DNA from: Annona cherimola
Lineage: Eukaryota > Streptophyta > Magnoliopsida > Magnoliales > Annonaceae
Direction: 5' to 3'
Assembly: GCA_030490835.1 (NCBI GenBank)
Contig: CM059977.1
Span: 25,773,335 to 25,837,334 of the forward strand
DNA length: 64,000 nucleotides
Positions 1 to 11,055 of the stretch are shown here, in pieces. How positions within the stretch are numbered: the first letter of the stretch is position 1; each line of letters begins with the position of its first letter. Made by a program: the position numbers and the translations under genes. The notes under the pieces are model-generated. The model made no database searches and was not told where the DNA came from. It saw only the letters and a list, made by a program, of their open reading frames with translations.

Positions 1-170
1 TGCAGCATATAAAAAATTAATTAGTTAATTGCTTTATCTATAAAAATAAAACATATATCCTAAATTCAAGTAATAGAGTTAGATATTGAACTATGTAAGT
101 TACCTGTAATGTCGGTGGTAAGTTCCTCTGCATCTTCTTCAAATTCATTTACTTTTGGCTTTGACCTCAT

Positions 171-1049
171 CTAATCTAGCTCACAAATTAAACATTCCAC
201 GAGTTTTGGAGATAAAGAACTCCTATATGAACTAAGCACACGTTCACTCGTACTAAAAGCCGACTCTGAGGCAACAGTGGATACGGGAATGACTAATAAA
301 TTACGTGTCATATGAGATAATATTTTATACTTATATGCATTTACTTTCCACCATGTCAAAATGTCAAAACAATCATCCTCCACCACAATATGCTCTTCTA
401 AGTATCGATGAATCTCTGTCTTTTCATTTTCTGTCTCATCCACTGCTAAGAACTTCAAATAAGCTGCTCTTGATGGTCCTTTTGCTTTTGGTTGTGTGGG
501 GGCTTCAATTTTTGCTTTCGTTGCAGCTGAAAAATTAGCCTCATAGACCTTGAAAAGAGTTTCAAATTCGGTTTGCACACTATTTATTATCTCTTTAACC
601 TTGTTAACATTATATATTTGTGAATAACAGAATTTCAGAAACTTCAACTTGCATCTTGGATCCAATACATTTGCAACCAATAACCACATGTTAATTTTAT
701 CAAAACTGCCCCAATACTTATCAAATTTTTGTTTCATTTTTCTAGACATGTCTCTAAGGACTAGATCTTCTGATGCAGAAAATTCAAATAGCAGGATTTC
801 AATCTTATGAACTTCATCCAAGTAAAGAGAGGAAGTAACATATGAGGTTCCAGATAATGTGGTTGTAACTTCATAAAATTTTTCTAAAAAAGAACACATA
901 ACTTTGTCAATTCTCCAATCACTATCACTAGAAGTGTCTTCCTTTGTAAATGTAGCATTATATAAGACAAGCCGGTCAAAAACTTTTTGATACTTCAAAG
1001 CTTTTTTCAACATTAAATATGTGGAATTCCACCTTGTAGGAACATCCAT
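171..1049 (-). pseudogene. hAT transposase, C-terminal part with dimerisation domain
   Basis: A 292-codon open stretch beginning at the conserved DVPTRWNSTYLMLKKAL motif. It contains the hAT-like RNase H middle region and ends with the hAT dimerisation domain (DILTWWKVNAYKYKILSHM, then VPVSTVASESAFS). Between this block and the N-terminal block (1050-1254) only about 200 bases remain, with stops. Intact relatives need roughly another hundred residues there, including the first catalytic Asp region, so the gene carries an internal deletion and should be inactive. It is the 3' half of the transposase at 1255-1950 and reads in a different frame from it. Confidence 0.82.
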
Positions 1050-1254
1050 GCACAGTCCAAGTTTAGAACTAATTCCTTCCTTCTCATAGCATACTTTAAA
1101 ACTATATTCTCTTCGTGGGGAACCTCTTCCAAATCAAGGTGGTGATTCTATTTAACCCCCAACTTAACAAACAATCCTCAACTGCTTGAGTAATGGCATC
1201 ACCGGTGTGTGGAGGTGGGAGCATAAAAAAGTTAATTATTTTCTTGTGTAACTT

Positions 1255-1950
1255 TCATTCATCATCAATATAGTGCGTTGTAAGACACGTGTAACCATCA
1301 TTCGAAATGGAAGTCCACAAGTCTGTGGTCATACTCACCCTTTGAACTTTATCCTCAAAATATTTCTTCAATTTCTTCTTCTCGGCTTCATAAATTGCAA
1401 GATAATCACTAGTAATAGTTTTCCTAGCTACCCACTTAAATTGTGGCTGCAGCATACTAACCCATCTCTTTAGACCCTCATGCTCTATAATCTTAAATGG
1501 TTTTTCATCTATGATAATCATTTCAGCAAGTCCCTTTCTGCATTTATCTTGATCAAATTCCCATACACTGATAACCTGTTCTCCATTCATGTTGGACTGT
1601 GGTGAAGAGAATGTTAACAACTTTTGCCTCTTATTTTGGCCCCACTTTGGAAAATCTTTGCATATTTGGATATGCCTTGAAAGTGAACTAGTACCATACT
1701 TACTAGCACACTTAAAAGGCCTTTTGCAGTAATTACATGAAACTGTTGGTTCTTTACCACGTTTCTTTTCATTTTTAGTAAAATGATTCCAAACTGAAGA
1801 AGTAAGTTTGTAATTAGTAGCTGGATTATTTTCATATTTTGTAATTTTTTCATTGGTAATAGGTGTAACATTTTCTATATCCACATCAACCACTTGTTTC
1901 TCTTTCACATTCTCCACCATATCTTGTTCCACATTCTCATCCACATCCAA
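1255..1950 (-). pseudogene. hAT transposase, N-terminal part (BED zinc finger)
   Basis: A 231-codon open stretch. It holds a BED-type zinc finger: the segment SVWNHFTKNEKK is followed by CNYCKRPFKC and a distal HIQIC, giving the CxxC...HxxxC pattern of plant hAT (RICESLEEPER-like) transposases. It continues into the start of the catalytic region (VSMTTDLWTSISNDGYTCL). That family binds its own transposon ends through the BED finger. Past its end at 1255, frame remnants such as HKKIINFFMLPPPHTGDA can be read for a short distance before stops appear, so the coding region is broken. The first methionine (1950) may not be the real start because hAT genes often have a 5' intron. Confidence 0.8.
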
Positions 1951-2686
1951 ACTTATATTCTTATATTATGTTTTGTCCAATGCAATGCCTAAAAAAATTA
2001 CAAATACAAGAAATCAAAATCCAAAAATAATACAAGCATATTACCAAATATAAATGCATATAAACATATCAAATATTTAGATAAAATCTAATCCATCTAG
2101 ATATCAAACATTTGAATGCAAATATTTAAGAATATTGTAGAAATCTAATCCATAAGCAATTCTAACAATTAATCAATAATATGTGTGTCATTTTACCAGC
2201 TAAATCCTCTTCCAAAATCCAATCTACATAAATAAGTAGAAGCAAAAGCATTTTGTAAATATTAAATCATATCATTTGCACTTTGGGAAAAAATTAGAAC
2301 ATAGAAAAATACATCAAGAATTCCAGATTTATACCACTGCTGGACTATGGATCTGGACTGCAGATCTGGATGGTGGCTCTGGACGTGACGGCGTTCTTCC
2401 GGACAGATCTAGACCGCAGATCTGGATGGCTGCTATGGACATGACGACGTTCTACCAGACAGGGAGAGGAAGATAGCATATGCCGGACAGGGAGTTTAGT
2501 GCTTGAAATTTGCGATTTCAGACTTAAACTTCCATGGATCTGGCTTAGAGTGACAACGGATGGATGTGAGTTCAACAATCTCGGACCGAAGAAGATTTGC
2601 GATTCAGCAAACCAACGCCTTATGCCACTTCGAATCTGGTAGGGCTAGAAGGAGATGATGATGAATGAAGAATAGGTTATCTGACG

Positions 2687-4222
2687 CAGTGTTATCAGAA
2701 CCGGACCGGATCGGCCGGTCGGACCGGTCCAGTTTCCGGTTCGGTTGGCGCTGGTTCGGTCTGATAAAATGAAACCGTCCGAACCGGTGAACCGGCGGTC
2801 GACCGGATTCGACCGGTTGGACGGATATCCTTAAACAGCTAACCCTAAACTAAAGGAAAAAAAAACACGATCTTCTGCTTCGTCTGTGACTCTGTTCGTC
2901 GTCCCGCAGCCGCAGCAGGCATCGCCTTCCTCGCCCGACGATCTTGCTGTCGTCGTCCCGCAGCCGGCTTGTTGTCGTCTCCCTCGCCTTCGTCGTCGTC
3001 CTGCAGCCGGCAGCACTCGCCCTCGCCCTCGCCGCACGCCGTCTTGCCGCAGCGGCGCCGACGATCTGCCGCACGCCGTCTTGCCGCTCTCTGTGCTGTC
3101 TCCTCTCCCGGCGCCGACGCCGTCTTGCCGCACCCCGCAGACGACTGGGAGCTCTGTGCTGTCTCCTACTCTCCTCTCCCGCCGCTCTGTGCTGTCTCCT
3201 CTCCCGGCGCCGGCAGCATCAAAATTCAAAACAGCAATTATCAAAAAGCAGTACTCATTATTTATTTATTTAGCCCTTTTTGATTTAGCCTAATTTTTTT
3301 TTGCTTGAGTATCTTATGAATTAGTAATTATCAATGATTCAATTATGCTATTAAACAATCCTATAATATCAATTATGTCATTAAATAAATCTAAAATCTT
3401 ACGTAATTATTAAAAAAATCTCTATAGGAATGATGATTATTAACTCCCATACATTCAAAATTTTAAGAAATTTTGGACCTACAAAAATACTTCATATAAT
3501 CAATCCATTCTAATTAATTATACGTATCATAATATGCAACTCATGTAATTAATATCACTCTCATAATTAATTGTATGATACAAATCTCTTCAAATAATTA
3601 ATGTAGCAAATAAAAATTATAATATAACTAAAAATATATTATAATTACTAATTTGCAGTCACTATTGCAATTACTTGTATGGTTTATGTTAGCATTGATT
3701 TTCTGTGTTTATAAGCTTCACCTATAACACTTATAACATTGATTTATGAAATTCATTGCATGATTTATTGTTGATTGTTTATTTGCTAATATTAGGAAAA
3801 TTATTTTAATTGTCTATTTGAGAAAATTTTGTTAAATGCATGGTAAATGAATTTTTCTTTTTTACAATTTTAGGTAATTATTTAATCATCATGTCGACAT
3901 CAAACCCATCAACAACGGTCGTAGCTTATTAGAAGTTTAAGTCTTTCAGGTCAGTTAATGTACTTAATTTTTTAAAACTCGCTATTAATTTTTTCCTACA
4001 TGTTTTGTTTTTATATTGTGGTCCTTAAAATCCAACATATATATTTTGGATTTATAAAAACATAAGTTTATCAATATATTTATTTAAAATTTTAAAAAAT
4101 TTAATATTTATGATGTCATAAATATATCATGCTGACGTCACCGGTTCGAACTGGTTTGATTAACCGGTCGAACCGGTTCGAACCAGACCGGTTCAATCAC
4201 CGGTTCGGTTCTGACAACATTG
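2687..4222. mobile_element. Non-autonomous hAT element, CCGGTT family, copy 1
   Basis: This 1536-bp element is flanked by a perfect 8-bp target duplication ATCTGACG (2679-2686 and 4223-4230). Its terminal inverted repeats are CAGTGTTATCAGAACCGG on the left and, reversed from the right, CAATGTTGTCAGAACCGA. Both ends are followed by dense CCGGTT/AACCGG motifs (2700-2820, 4140-4210). The interior has a GC-rich half (about 2880-3225) with internal direct repeats, and an AT-rich half (3240-4130). No transposase is encoded; open frames in the GC-rich half overlap on both strands and look like compositional artefacts. It is nested in the 5' part of the hAT transposase element. An 8-bp duplication and CA(G/A)TG tips define hAT elements. 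Confidence 0.88.
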
Positions 4223-4515
4223 ATCTGACGTCGTCTAGTGGGCCGATGATTTGGGCGTGCTAGTGCCGTTGATTTGGGCTTGCTCTGCGGGAGACTGGAG
4301 ACGGTGCTGGAGACATGAATCAGCAGCGGGAGATGGTGCAGTCTTCTCTGCGGGAGAGGTTGCAGGCTGCTCTGGTGGCGACGGCGAGGGAGACGACGAT
4401 GGACGCCGGACGATGCGGGAGAGAGAGAGAGAGAGAGATGGGATTCGGGAGCTCGGGCCTTCGGTTCGGGGGTAGCTGCTTAGGTTTAGATTCTTTAGAA
4501 AATATATTATAATCG

Positions 4516-4686
4516 GGGGTGCGGGTCAGCAGGTCGGGATCCAGTAGGTCTGCCCCAACCCGCATTTTGTAGATATTTTTTACCCTCGACCCGCCCCATC
4601 GGGTACTTTACCCCGACCCGCCCTGGTATAAAATAGGGTCGGGACGGGGCGGGTCACGGGCCGACCCGCCTCGATTCTCACCCCTA
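4516..4686. other. Terminal region of the hAT element, GGGTCGGG-rich
   Basis: A short stretch of CGGGTC, GACCCGCC and related motifs in both orientations, ending in ATTCTCACCCCTA. It matches the first bases of the MITE at 5519-6240 almost exactly. Most likely it is the terminal inverted repeat and subterminal repeat block of the transposase-bearing hAT element to its left. It could instead be an independent, shortened MITE of the same family starting near TCGGGGGTGCGGGTC, but no matching 8-bp duplication is visible on both sides. Confidence 0.5.
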
Positions 4687-4739
4687 ATCATGACACTCAT
4701 ATTAAATTAACCACTATAATGTTGAATGGCCAAAACTAA

Positions 4740-5510
4740 TTGTCATGGGCTAGAGCTATCACCGTATCTTTAGGTGGCAAATCTAAACTTGGTTACATCA
4801 ATGGAAAAATAACAACCACTAGTTCAGATGATCCCAAGTTTGATGAATGGTTAATGACTGATAACTTAGTCATGTCTTGGTTGTTTAACTCTACGGAATC
4901 TCATATTTATGAAATATTTGCATACGCCGAAAATGCCAAGTCATTGTAGGATTCTATTAAGGATATGTATAGATAAGAACATAATGTTTCAAGAATTTTT
5001 GAATTACAACAAGAACTTGCTCATGCTAAACAGATAGAAAATTAATCATTTATTGAGCACTTGGGACACATAAAAAAAGATGGGATGAACTAAGGCAATA
5101 TTGACCTCTAGTTGAAAAGGTCACTGAATATTTTACTCGAGAAGAACAAGATCAAGTTTTTCAATTATTAGCAAGCCTTTGATCCAAATATGAGGATTTG
5201 AAAAGGCAAATCCTCATGAGCACTCCTCTACCATCCTTCTCTATTGTTTGTTCAATTATACAACGAGAAGAAACGAGGAAAAGAGTTATGTACTCATATA
5301 ATAATTCAGGGAGAGATGCGAATGAAAATCATGTTCTTATCACAAAGTGTGAGAAAATCTTTAATAGTGGAGGCAGAATTTCAAATTTTAGAAGAAGAGG
5401 ACAAGGGAGAGGCAACTCCCGTCTTAATCTTTACTGTGATCATTACAACAAGATAGGTTATCTCAAAGATTGTTATTGGGTTCTCTATCCTCATCTGCGT
5501 GGCACTACCA
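4740..5510 (+). pseudogene. copia gag remnant
   Basis: A 69-codon stretch at 4740-4949 resembles the plant copia gag (UBN2-type) domain, for example the segment DEWLMTDNLVMSWLFNST. After a stop it can be followed in broken frames to 5198-5521, where the C-terminal part has CDHYNKIGYLKDCYW, a damaged zinc-knuckle-like CX2C pattern in which the first His and one Cys are changed. It is interrupted by stops and then by the MITE at 5519. The product would have been the capsid protein of the element; it is not functional now. Confidence 0.65.
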
Positions 5511-5518
5511 GTAGGAAT

Positions 5519-6240
5519 TAGGGGTGAGAATCGGGGCGGGTCGGGACAGGTCAGGGTTTGCCCAACCCTGACCCTACGTTTCAAAAATCTTGTTTGACCC
5601 TTATTTTTATATCGAGTCGGGACAAGGTTGGTTTGATCCTTACTTTTTTCTACTAGGTCTTGGGACAAAATTCGGGTCGGTATCGGACCGGTTTTGGAAT
5701 TGTGGGTCGGGTAAAAAATACGGGTCAAATAAGATAATTTTCAGAATTTATATACATATCAAACATAAGTATACATCTATACTAAATTTAAATATTATAT
5801 GTTTTAATATTTCATTAATTATTAAAAAATACATAATTAAGAAAACAAAACATTTGAAAATACAGTATATATTTATTAAAATAAGTTAATATACAATTAC
5901 ACATAAGAGTTATATATGTACAAATTTTTTTTATTGATTCTTATATTGCTTTTTGAATAAATTAATTTTCTATTGTTGATAGAGTTGATTACAAAAAAGT
6001 GAAAATTTTGAAAGAAAATAATAATAATATTTAAATATAGGCTTATAAATTAGTATATGCGGGGCGGGTCAGACTCTTCAGGTCGGTACATGGTCAACCC
6101 ACCCCGACCCTATTTTTGAATTTAGGTCAAAATTTATGACTCATCCCTATACCGAGTAAAAATATGTTGGTTTTACTCGGCCAAAAACGGGTCAGGTCAA
6201 AGCCGGGTCTCGGGTCGACCCGCCCCAATTCCCACCCCTA
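5519..6240. mobile_element. TAGGGGTG-type hAT MITE inserted in copia gag
   Basis: This 722-bp element has inverted ends TAGGGGTGAGAATCGGGG (left) and TAGGGGTGGGAATTGGGG (reversed right end), followed by CGGGTCGGG motifs inside each end. It is flanked by an 8-bp duplication with one mismatch, GTAGGAAT (5511-5518) and ATAGGAAT (6241-6248). The middle is AT-rich and non-coding. The copia gag reading resumes directly after the right duplication. The terminal sequence equals the inferred end of the transposase-bearing hAT at 4686, so that element family is the likely source of its transposase. Confidence 0.85.
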
Positions 6241-7420
6241 ATAGGAATGTATACAGCAAAATGGCAGCCCAAGTTAGTTCCTCTAAATCTCAAGCATCTT
6301 TGGAGAGCATTTCTAAGCAACTTCAACAACTCCTGCAGCTAACCAATGTTGGAAGTCAACATGACTCTAATTCTCAACGACTCTATGCTTCTACATCCTT
6401 AGTTCAATTACCTTTGGTATGGCCCTTTCTACCTCCACTTTTCTTAATTAGATAATAGATTCTGGTGCAACAGATCATATGAATAGTAGTACCACTCACC
6501 TTCATGATATACAAAAAAATTATTCCAAAATGCCTATTATTGTTGCAAATGGTCATCAAATTCCAGTACAAGGAATTGGAAAAGCGAAGTTTCTCTCATC
6601 AACATTAGAAGTTCTATTTGTACCATCATTGACATCTAACTTATTATCTGTTAGTAAACTTAATAAAGACCTCAACCGCAATGTAGTATTTTCTCCATCT
6701 TCGGTTATTTTTCTAGACAAGACTTCCAGAGCGACAATTAGTGAAGGTAAACTTAATCAAGGACTCTATGTATTGGATTTCACCCGCAAGGCACTTTCAA
6801 GTTTACAAAGCAAGGAAGAGATCTCTCCTATGGCACAAAAGGATGGGTCATCCATCAGAACGAGTCCATCCATCAGAACGAGTCCTTCAATCATTGGACT
6901 CTAGCTTTCATTTAAAAATAAATAAGTGCGAGGTGCGTCATTTTTCTAAACAGCATAAACTTCCTTTTTCTGCACATTTGACTATTTCTTATAAGTATTT
7001 TGATTTGGTTCATTCTGATGTGTGGGGACCTGCGCAATTGAATCACGAGATGGATATAAATTTATGCTTACTTTCATAGATGATAAATCTCGAGCTACTT
7101 GGGTTTATTAAAGTTCAAGAGTGAAGTATTGCAAATATTTCAACAATTCCATCATATGGTCTTAACTCAGTTTGGTGTGCCTATTAAAGTTTTATGGATT
7201 GATAATGGCGCATAATATGTTAATCATTCTTTCTCAAACTATTTAAAAGGTCATGGAATTTTGCATCAAACTACTTGTGTTGGAACTCTTCAACAAAATG
7301 GGATGACTGAAAGGAAAAATAGGCATATTCTTGAAGTTACATGAGCTTTATTGTTTGAAATGAATGTGTCTAAAATTTTTTGGTCAGATGCTGTGCTTAC
7401 AAGTTGTTATTTGATTAATT
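6241..7420 (+). pseudogene. copia protease, pre-integrase and integrase remnants
   Basis: After the MITE the copia frame continues. IIDSGATDHMNSS near 6452-6490 is the aspartic protease active-site motif (DSGAT). It is followed by the GAG pre-integrase segment LWHKRMGHPSERV near 6829, in a different frame, then by SDVWGP of the integrase near 7015, and by further integrase remnants to about 7420, including TENGMTERKN-like residues. Within 6838-6884 a segment of about 18 bases (CATCCATCAGAACGAGTC) is duplicated in tandem. Several frame changes and stop codons show the region is dead. Confidence 0.72.
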
Positions 7421-7981
7421 GCCTGCCTAGTTGAATTTTGAAAAATAAATCCCCCACTAAAAAGTTTGAAAAATTGATCTATCACATATAAGAAATTTTG
7501 GATATTGTTGCTATATTCATATGCAAAATAGTGGAGAGCTTGATCATCGGCCAAGAAGTGTATTTTTCTGGGATCAACCCAAAAAGGATACAAATGTTAT
7601 GATCCAGTCCTCCAAAAGGTATTTATTTCTTGGGAAGTATCTTTTAATGAAGAAACTCCCTATTTCTCCACCAACAATGATCAAATTCAGGGGGACAGCT
7701 TGAAGGAATTTGATCCTGCTTCAAATATTCCACTTCCAATCATAACTAAAGTTTTCAATAACTCATATAATCCCTTTGCTGACAATAGAGTTGAATAAGA
7801 ACAATTCATAGAAAATCATCATAATATCGAATTCCCTAAAGGAAATGAACTACCTCGAAGGACAACTCGTACTATAAGGTCCTCTTTTAGACTTCAAGAC
7901 TTCTATGCTTATCACATTGCTGCTTTTCTTATTCAAGAACAGATTTGCTATGATGATATTTCTGCTAAATACTCTGTTTTC

Positions 7982-9549
7982 TTGACTACTATTCATTCGC
8001 GCATCGAACTTTCTAACTTCCATGAGGCCATAAACATTCCAAAATGGAAAACTGTAATGAAAGAAAAACTCAAAGTCCTTGATAAGAATCATAGATGGGA
8101 AGTAGTCAAGTTACCAAAAGGAAAGAAATCTGTGGGGTGTAAATGGATGTATAAGATAAAATATAATAGTGATGGATCAGTTGAGAGATACAAAGCTAGA
8201 CTAGTTGCTAAAGAATTTACTCAGACTTATGAGATTGATTATGAAGAAACCTTTGCACCAATTGTCAAAATGAATACAATGAAGGTCTTGATGTCTATTG
8301 CCATTAATAGTGGGTGGTCTTTGTTTCAGATAGATGTTAAAAATTTACAAGGAGATTTAGAAGAAGAGGTATACATGGATCTTCCTCTTAGTCATCCTTT
8401 AGAAGGAAAACAAGGTGTGACACGTAAACTAAATAAAGCAATTTATGGATTAAAGTAGTTGTCATAAGCCTCGTATGGAAAACTGAGTAGTGCATTATTA
8501 AATTATGGTTTTACTAAATGTAACTCAGATTCATCTATGTTTGTTCAAAAGAATATTTTTGGGATTATAGTTGTATTAATTTATGTTGATGATATTATAA
8601 TCACTAGTAACAACCTAAAAAGGATAGAGGAACTCAAGAATTACTTTAAAACTAAATTTGACATAAAGAATATTGGCAAGCTGAAATATTTTCTTAGAAT
8701 TGAAGTGGCTCACTCTTCTAAAGGTCTATTTCTGTATCAGAGAAAATACACCTTAGATCTTCTTCAAGAGATAGGAAAGTTAGGAGCCAAACTACAGATA
8801 CACCCATGGATTATAAGGCTAAGTTTGTTAATAATGTAGAAGTTCTGGAGGATCCAAGAGGATTTCAAAGACTTGTGGAAAAATTTATATACTTAACAAT
8901 CACAAGGCCAGATATTGTATTTGCAGTAAGCTTCATTAGTCAATTCATGCATTCTCCTACCGTGGAGCATATGAGGATGGCTAACCGGATACTCTAATAT
9001 CTAAAATCATGCCCAGGAAAAGGAATATGGACGAAGGCTAATGGTCATAATGACATACATAGACATGTTAAAATTATTAGATACACAAATGCAGATTGAG
9101 CAAGTAATCCAAATGATAGAAAGTCTATTACTGGTTATTGTACTTTTGTGGGGGGTAACTTGGTTACTTGGAAAAGTAAAAAACAAAGTGTAGTTGCAAG
9201 ATCCAATGCGGAAGTTGAATACAGATCTATGGCATCGGCAACAAGTGAATTAGTTTGGCCACGGTCATTATTACAAGGACTCGAGCTTAACCCTTACACC
9301 TTAATAAGGCTATTTTGTGACAATCAAGCTGCAATGTAGATAGCATCAAATTCAGTCTTTTATAAAAGAACAAAACACATAGAGGTTGATTGCCACTATG
9401 TACAGGAGAAAGTTCAAGCAAAGTTCATTTTAACTCCTTATGTTCGTAGCAAAGATCAACTTGCGAATATCTTCACCAAAGCTCTACTAAAGAAGCAATT
9501 TGAACATATATTATTCAAGTTGGGCTCAATTGATATTTTCGCACCAACT
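7982..9549 (+). pseudogene. copia reverse transcriptase and RNase H remnants
   Basis: Block 7982-8458 encodes the first half of the copia reverse transcriptase (VGCKWMYKIKYNSDGSVERY, then FAPIVKMNTMKVLMSIA). Block 8537-8839 contains the catalytic LIYVDDIIITSNN. Block 8806-8997 continues with TRPDIVFAVSFISQF. Block 9148-9339 is RNase H (NAEVEYRSMASATSELVW and LFCDNQAAM), and residues matching KHIEVDCHYVQEKV follow to the stop at about 9549. Stops and frameshifts separate all blocks. The motif order and spacing are those of Ty1/copia pol. Confidence 0.8.
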
Positions 9550-9559
9550 TGAGGGGGAG

Positions 9560-9706
9560 TGTTGATGGTATAAAGTCAAATAAGGAAACAAATCTTTTTA
9601 AATTTATGTTGATTGATATTTCCATTGTAAATGAGTTGTAAACGGGTGTATTTTGGTTGTAATCTTGTCTATAAATAGTGAAAGAAATGGAGGCCCAAAC
9701 ACAACA
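9560..9706 (+). repeat. 3' LTR of the degenerate copia element
   Basis: The LTR opens with TGTTGATGG directly after the polypurine tract and contains a TATA-like TATAAATAG at 9670-9678. It probably ends at ...ACACAACA near 9706, giving a short LTR of about 147 bp. The right boundary is inferred from the CA dinucleotide and the change of sequence, because the partner LTR is not available for comparison. Confidence 0.55.
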
Positions 9707-9963
9707 ATAAAGCGAGGCTTTCCACTCGTGCAGTAGGTGTTAGTGCCCAACCACGTAAATCTGTGTGCTTTTCTCTCTCAACAAACACCAATCCCTTTCT
9801 CACATTCGAATCTACTGGATGTTGCTGCAATTGCGCTGCCTCCTCCGTCTTTGACTGCACTGAAATATTCTCACAGAAATTCAGTTTACTGTCGTGCAAT
9901 CCGCCCATAGCTATGGCAATAGCCTTCTGAGTTTCCACCCGTTGCGTGTCATCAACAGCTCTC

Positions 9964-11055
9964 CTGCTTTCCACCTCTTTTCTTTGTCTCATCTATAAAA
10001 ACAGGCTTAGTAACCAACCTGATTATAGCTCCTTGATTTTCCAATGTGCATCTATCCATCTCATCATTGCTATCTACATCCTTTGCATCGGCCTCTTTAT
10101 TTTCATATACAAGTAGTTTATTGAGATTTGCATGACCCTGAGGTTGTCCCGAATCATCCGATCTTTGCTGTTTTTGATAATTCATTAGCTTCGCTATATT
10201 ATCGAACCTTTGCACAAAATGCTTTTCCATCATATTAAATCTTTGCATGAGTAGCTGATTCTAGGGTGATGTTTCAATGCACCGGGAGCATTGAGCCTCA
10301 ATGCTCCCGAGTGTACTTCACTCATTTTTTTATTTTTTTTTAAAAATTTTTTATGAACTTATTAATCTAAGTATATTTAACATACGCATCAATTTTTATT
10401 ATTTTTGAAGATTTTTATATATTTATTTCGATTTTTTTAAAATAATGTCTTTTTAGTAATTTAAAATTATTAAATTGCTACTGATTTTTAAAAATTCGAA
10501 ATAAATATCTAAAAATCTCCAAAAATAATAAAAATTGATGCGTATGTTAAATACACTTAGATTAATAAGTTCATAAAAAAATTTGAAAAAAATTAAAAAA
10601 AATAAGTATACGCGCCCGAGTCAATGCTCTCCGGTGCATTGAACCAGTACCCCTGATTCTACCCCACCCAGGTGGGAAATGGCTAATGATGGTAATGATA
10701 ATAATGATGAGTAGCTGATTCTGACCATCGAATCTCTTCATCAATTGCTTATCTTGAGCTTCAAATCGCTGCACTGTTTCCCGTGAATGACGCTCCAAAG
10801 CTTTCAAAGTTTTCTTAAACTCCCTTTCTAGCAAATCTACCTTCCGTTACCACAATCTAACTGGAATTCCACGGGCTCTTGATTCCATGACATCAATTTT
10901 AGATTCCGTACCAGCTGTTTTCTCCACCACAGCATCATTTCTCCGCTCAATCCTCCATGCTCTCTCCTCCTCGCCATTGCCACAATTTGATGCCTGATCA
11001 TTAGCCTCTGCTTTGATACCTTTGTTAGGAATTGAATAAAATGAAGGAATTGCAA
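9964..11055 (-). pseudogene. gag-like leader protein remnant
   Basis: Pieces at 11055-10837, 10834-10723 and 10262-9964 on the minus strand give a polar, Gln/Arg/Lys-rich chain (RFEAQDKQLMKRFDGQNQLL then MQRFNMMEKHFVQRFDNIAK). Taking out the 460-bp insertion 10263-10722 restores the phase between the last two pieces. The first piece ends at a stop next to 10837. It resembles the N-terminal coiled-coil part of Ty3-type gag only in composition and position after a primer-binding site; no diagnostic domain is present. Confidence 0.4.
10263..10652. mobile_element. Foldback MITE inserted in the gag-like remnant
   Basis: A 390-bp, almost fully palindromic element flanked by the 8-bp duplication CTGATTCT (10255-10262 and 10653-10660). 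Its ends read AGGGTGATGTTTCAATGCACC (split as AGGGTGATG plus TTTCAATGCACC) and, reversed, GGGTACTGGTTCAATGCACC. The arms contain AATCTAAGTATATTTAACATA and the matching inverse TATGTTAAATACACTTAGATT, a core that recurs in several other MITEs of this window. No coding capacity. A 62-bp segment to its right repeats ATGAGTAGCTGATTCT, so the host gag carries two successive insertions or duplications here. Confidence 0.72.

Larger units (their letters stand above)
1..4686 (-). mobile_element. Autonomous-type hAT DNA transposon, decayed, left end outside window
   Basis: Two minus-strand blocks encode a BED zinc-finger/hAT transposase. Reading 5' to 3' on the minus strand, the element appears to start at 4686, where the plus strand ends in CGATTCTCACCCCTA, the inverse of a TAGGGGTGAGAATCG terminus. 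The same terminus opens the MITE at 5519. Subterminal DNA (4516-4686) is full of CGGGTCGGG-type motifs, as in that MITE. The stretch 1951-2686 plus 4223-4515 would be the 5' non-coding part; it is split by the nested element 2687-4222 and has no recognisable gene. The other terminus must lie left of base 1. The right end is inferred from the shared terminus; its target duplication (predicted 4687-4694) cannot be checked here. Confidence 0.6.
4695..9706 (+). mobile_element. Degenerate Ty1/copia LTR retrotransposon, 5' LTR not in window
   Basis: Plus-strand remains of gag, protease, integrase, reverse transcriptase and RNase H follow each other in copia order, broken by many stops and frameshifts. 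A polypurine tract (GAGGGGGAG, about 9551-9559) precedes the 3' LTR. The 5' LTR is absent here. The simplest explanation is that the hAT element at 1-4686 inserted just upstream of gag, so the 5' LTR would lie left of the window. The MITE 5519-6240 interrupts the end of gag. The number of lesions marks an old insertion. Confidence 0.82.

Noticed and set aside
1614..1871. 85-codon minus-strand frame
   Set aside because: It overlaps the hAT transposase in another frame and has no motif.
2831..3293. Several frames of 74-137 codons on both strands
   Set aside because: They overlap in a GC-rich repetitive core of a non-autonomous hAT; composition, not coding, explains them.
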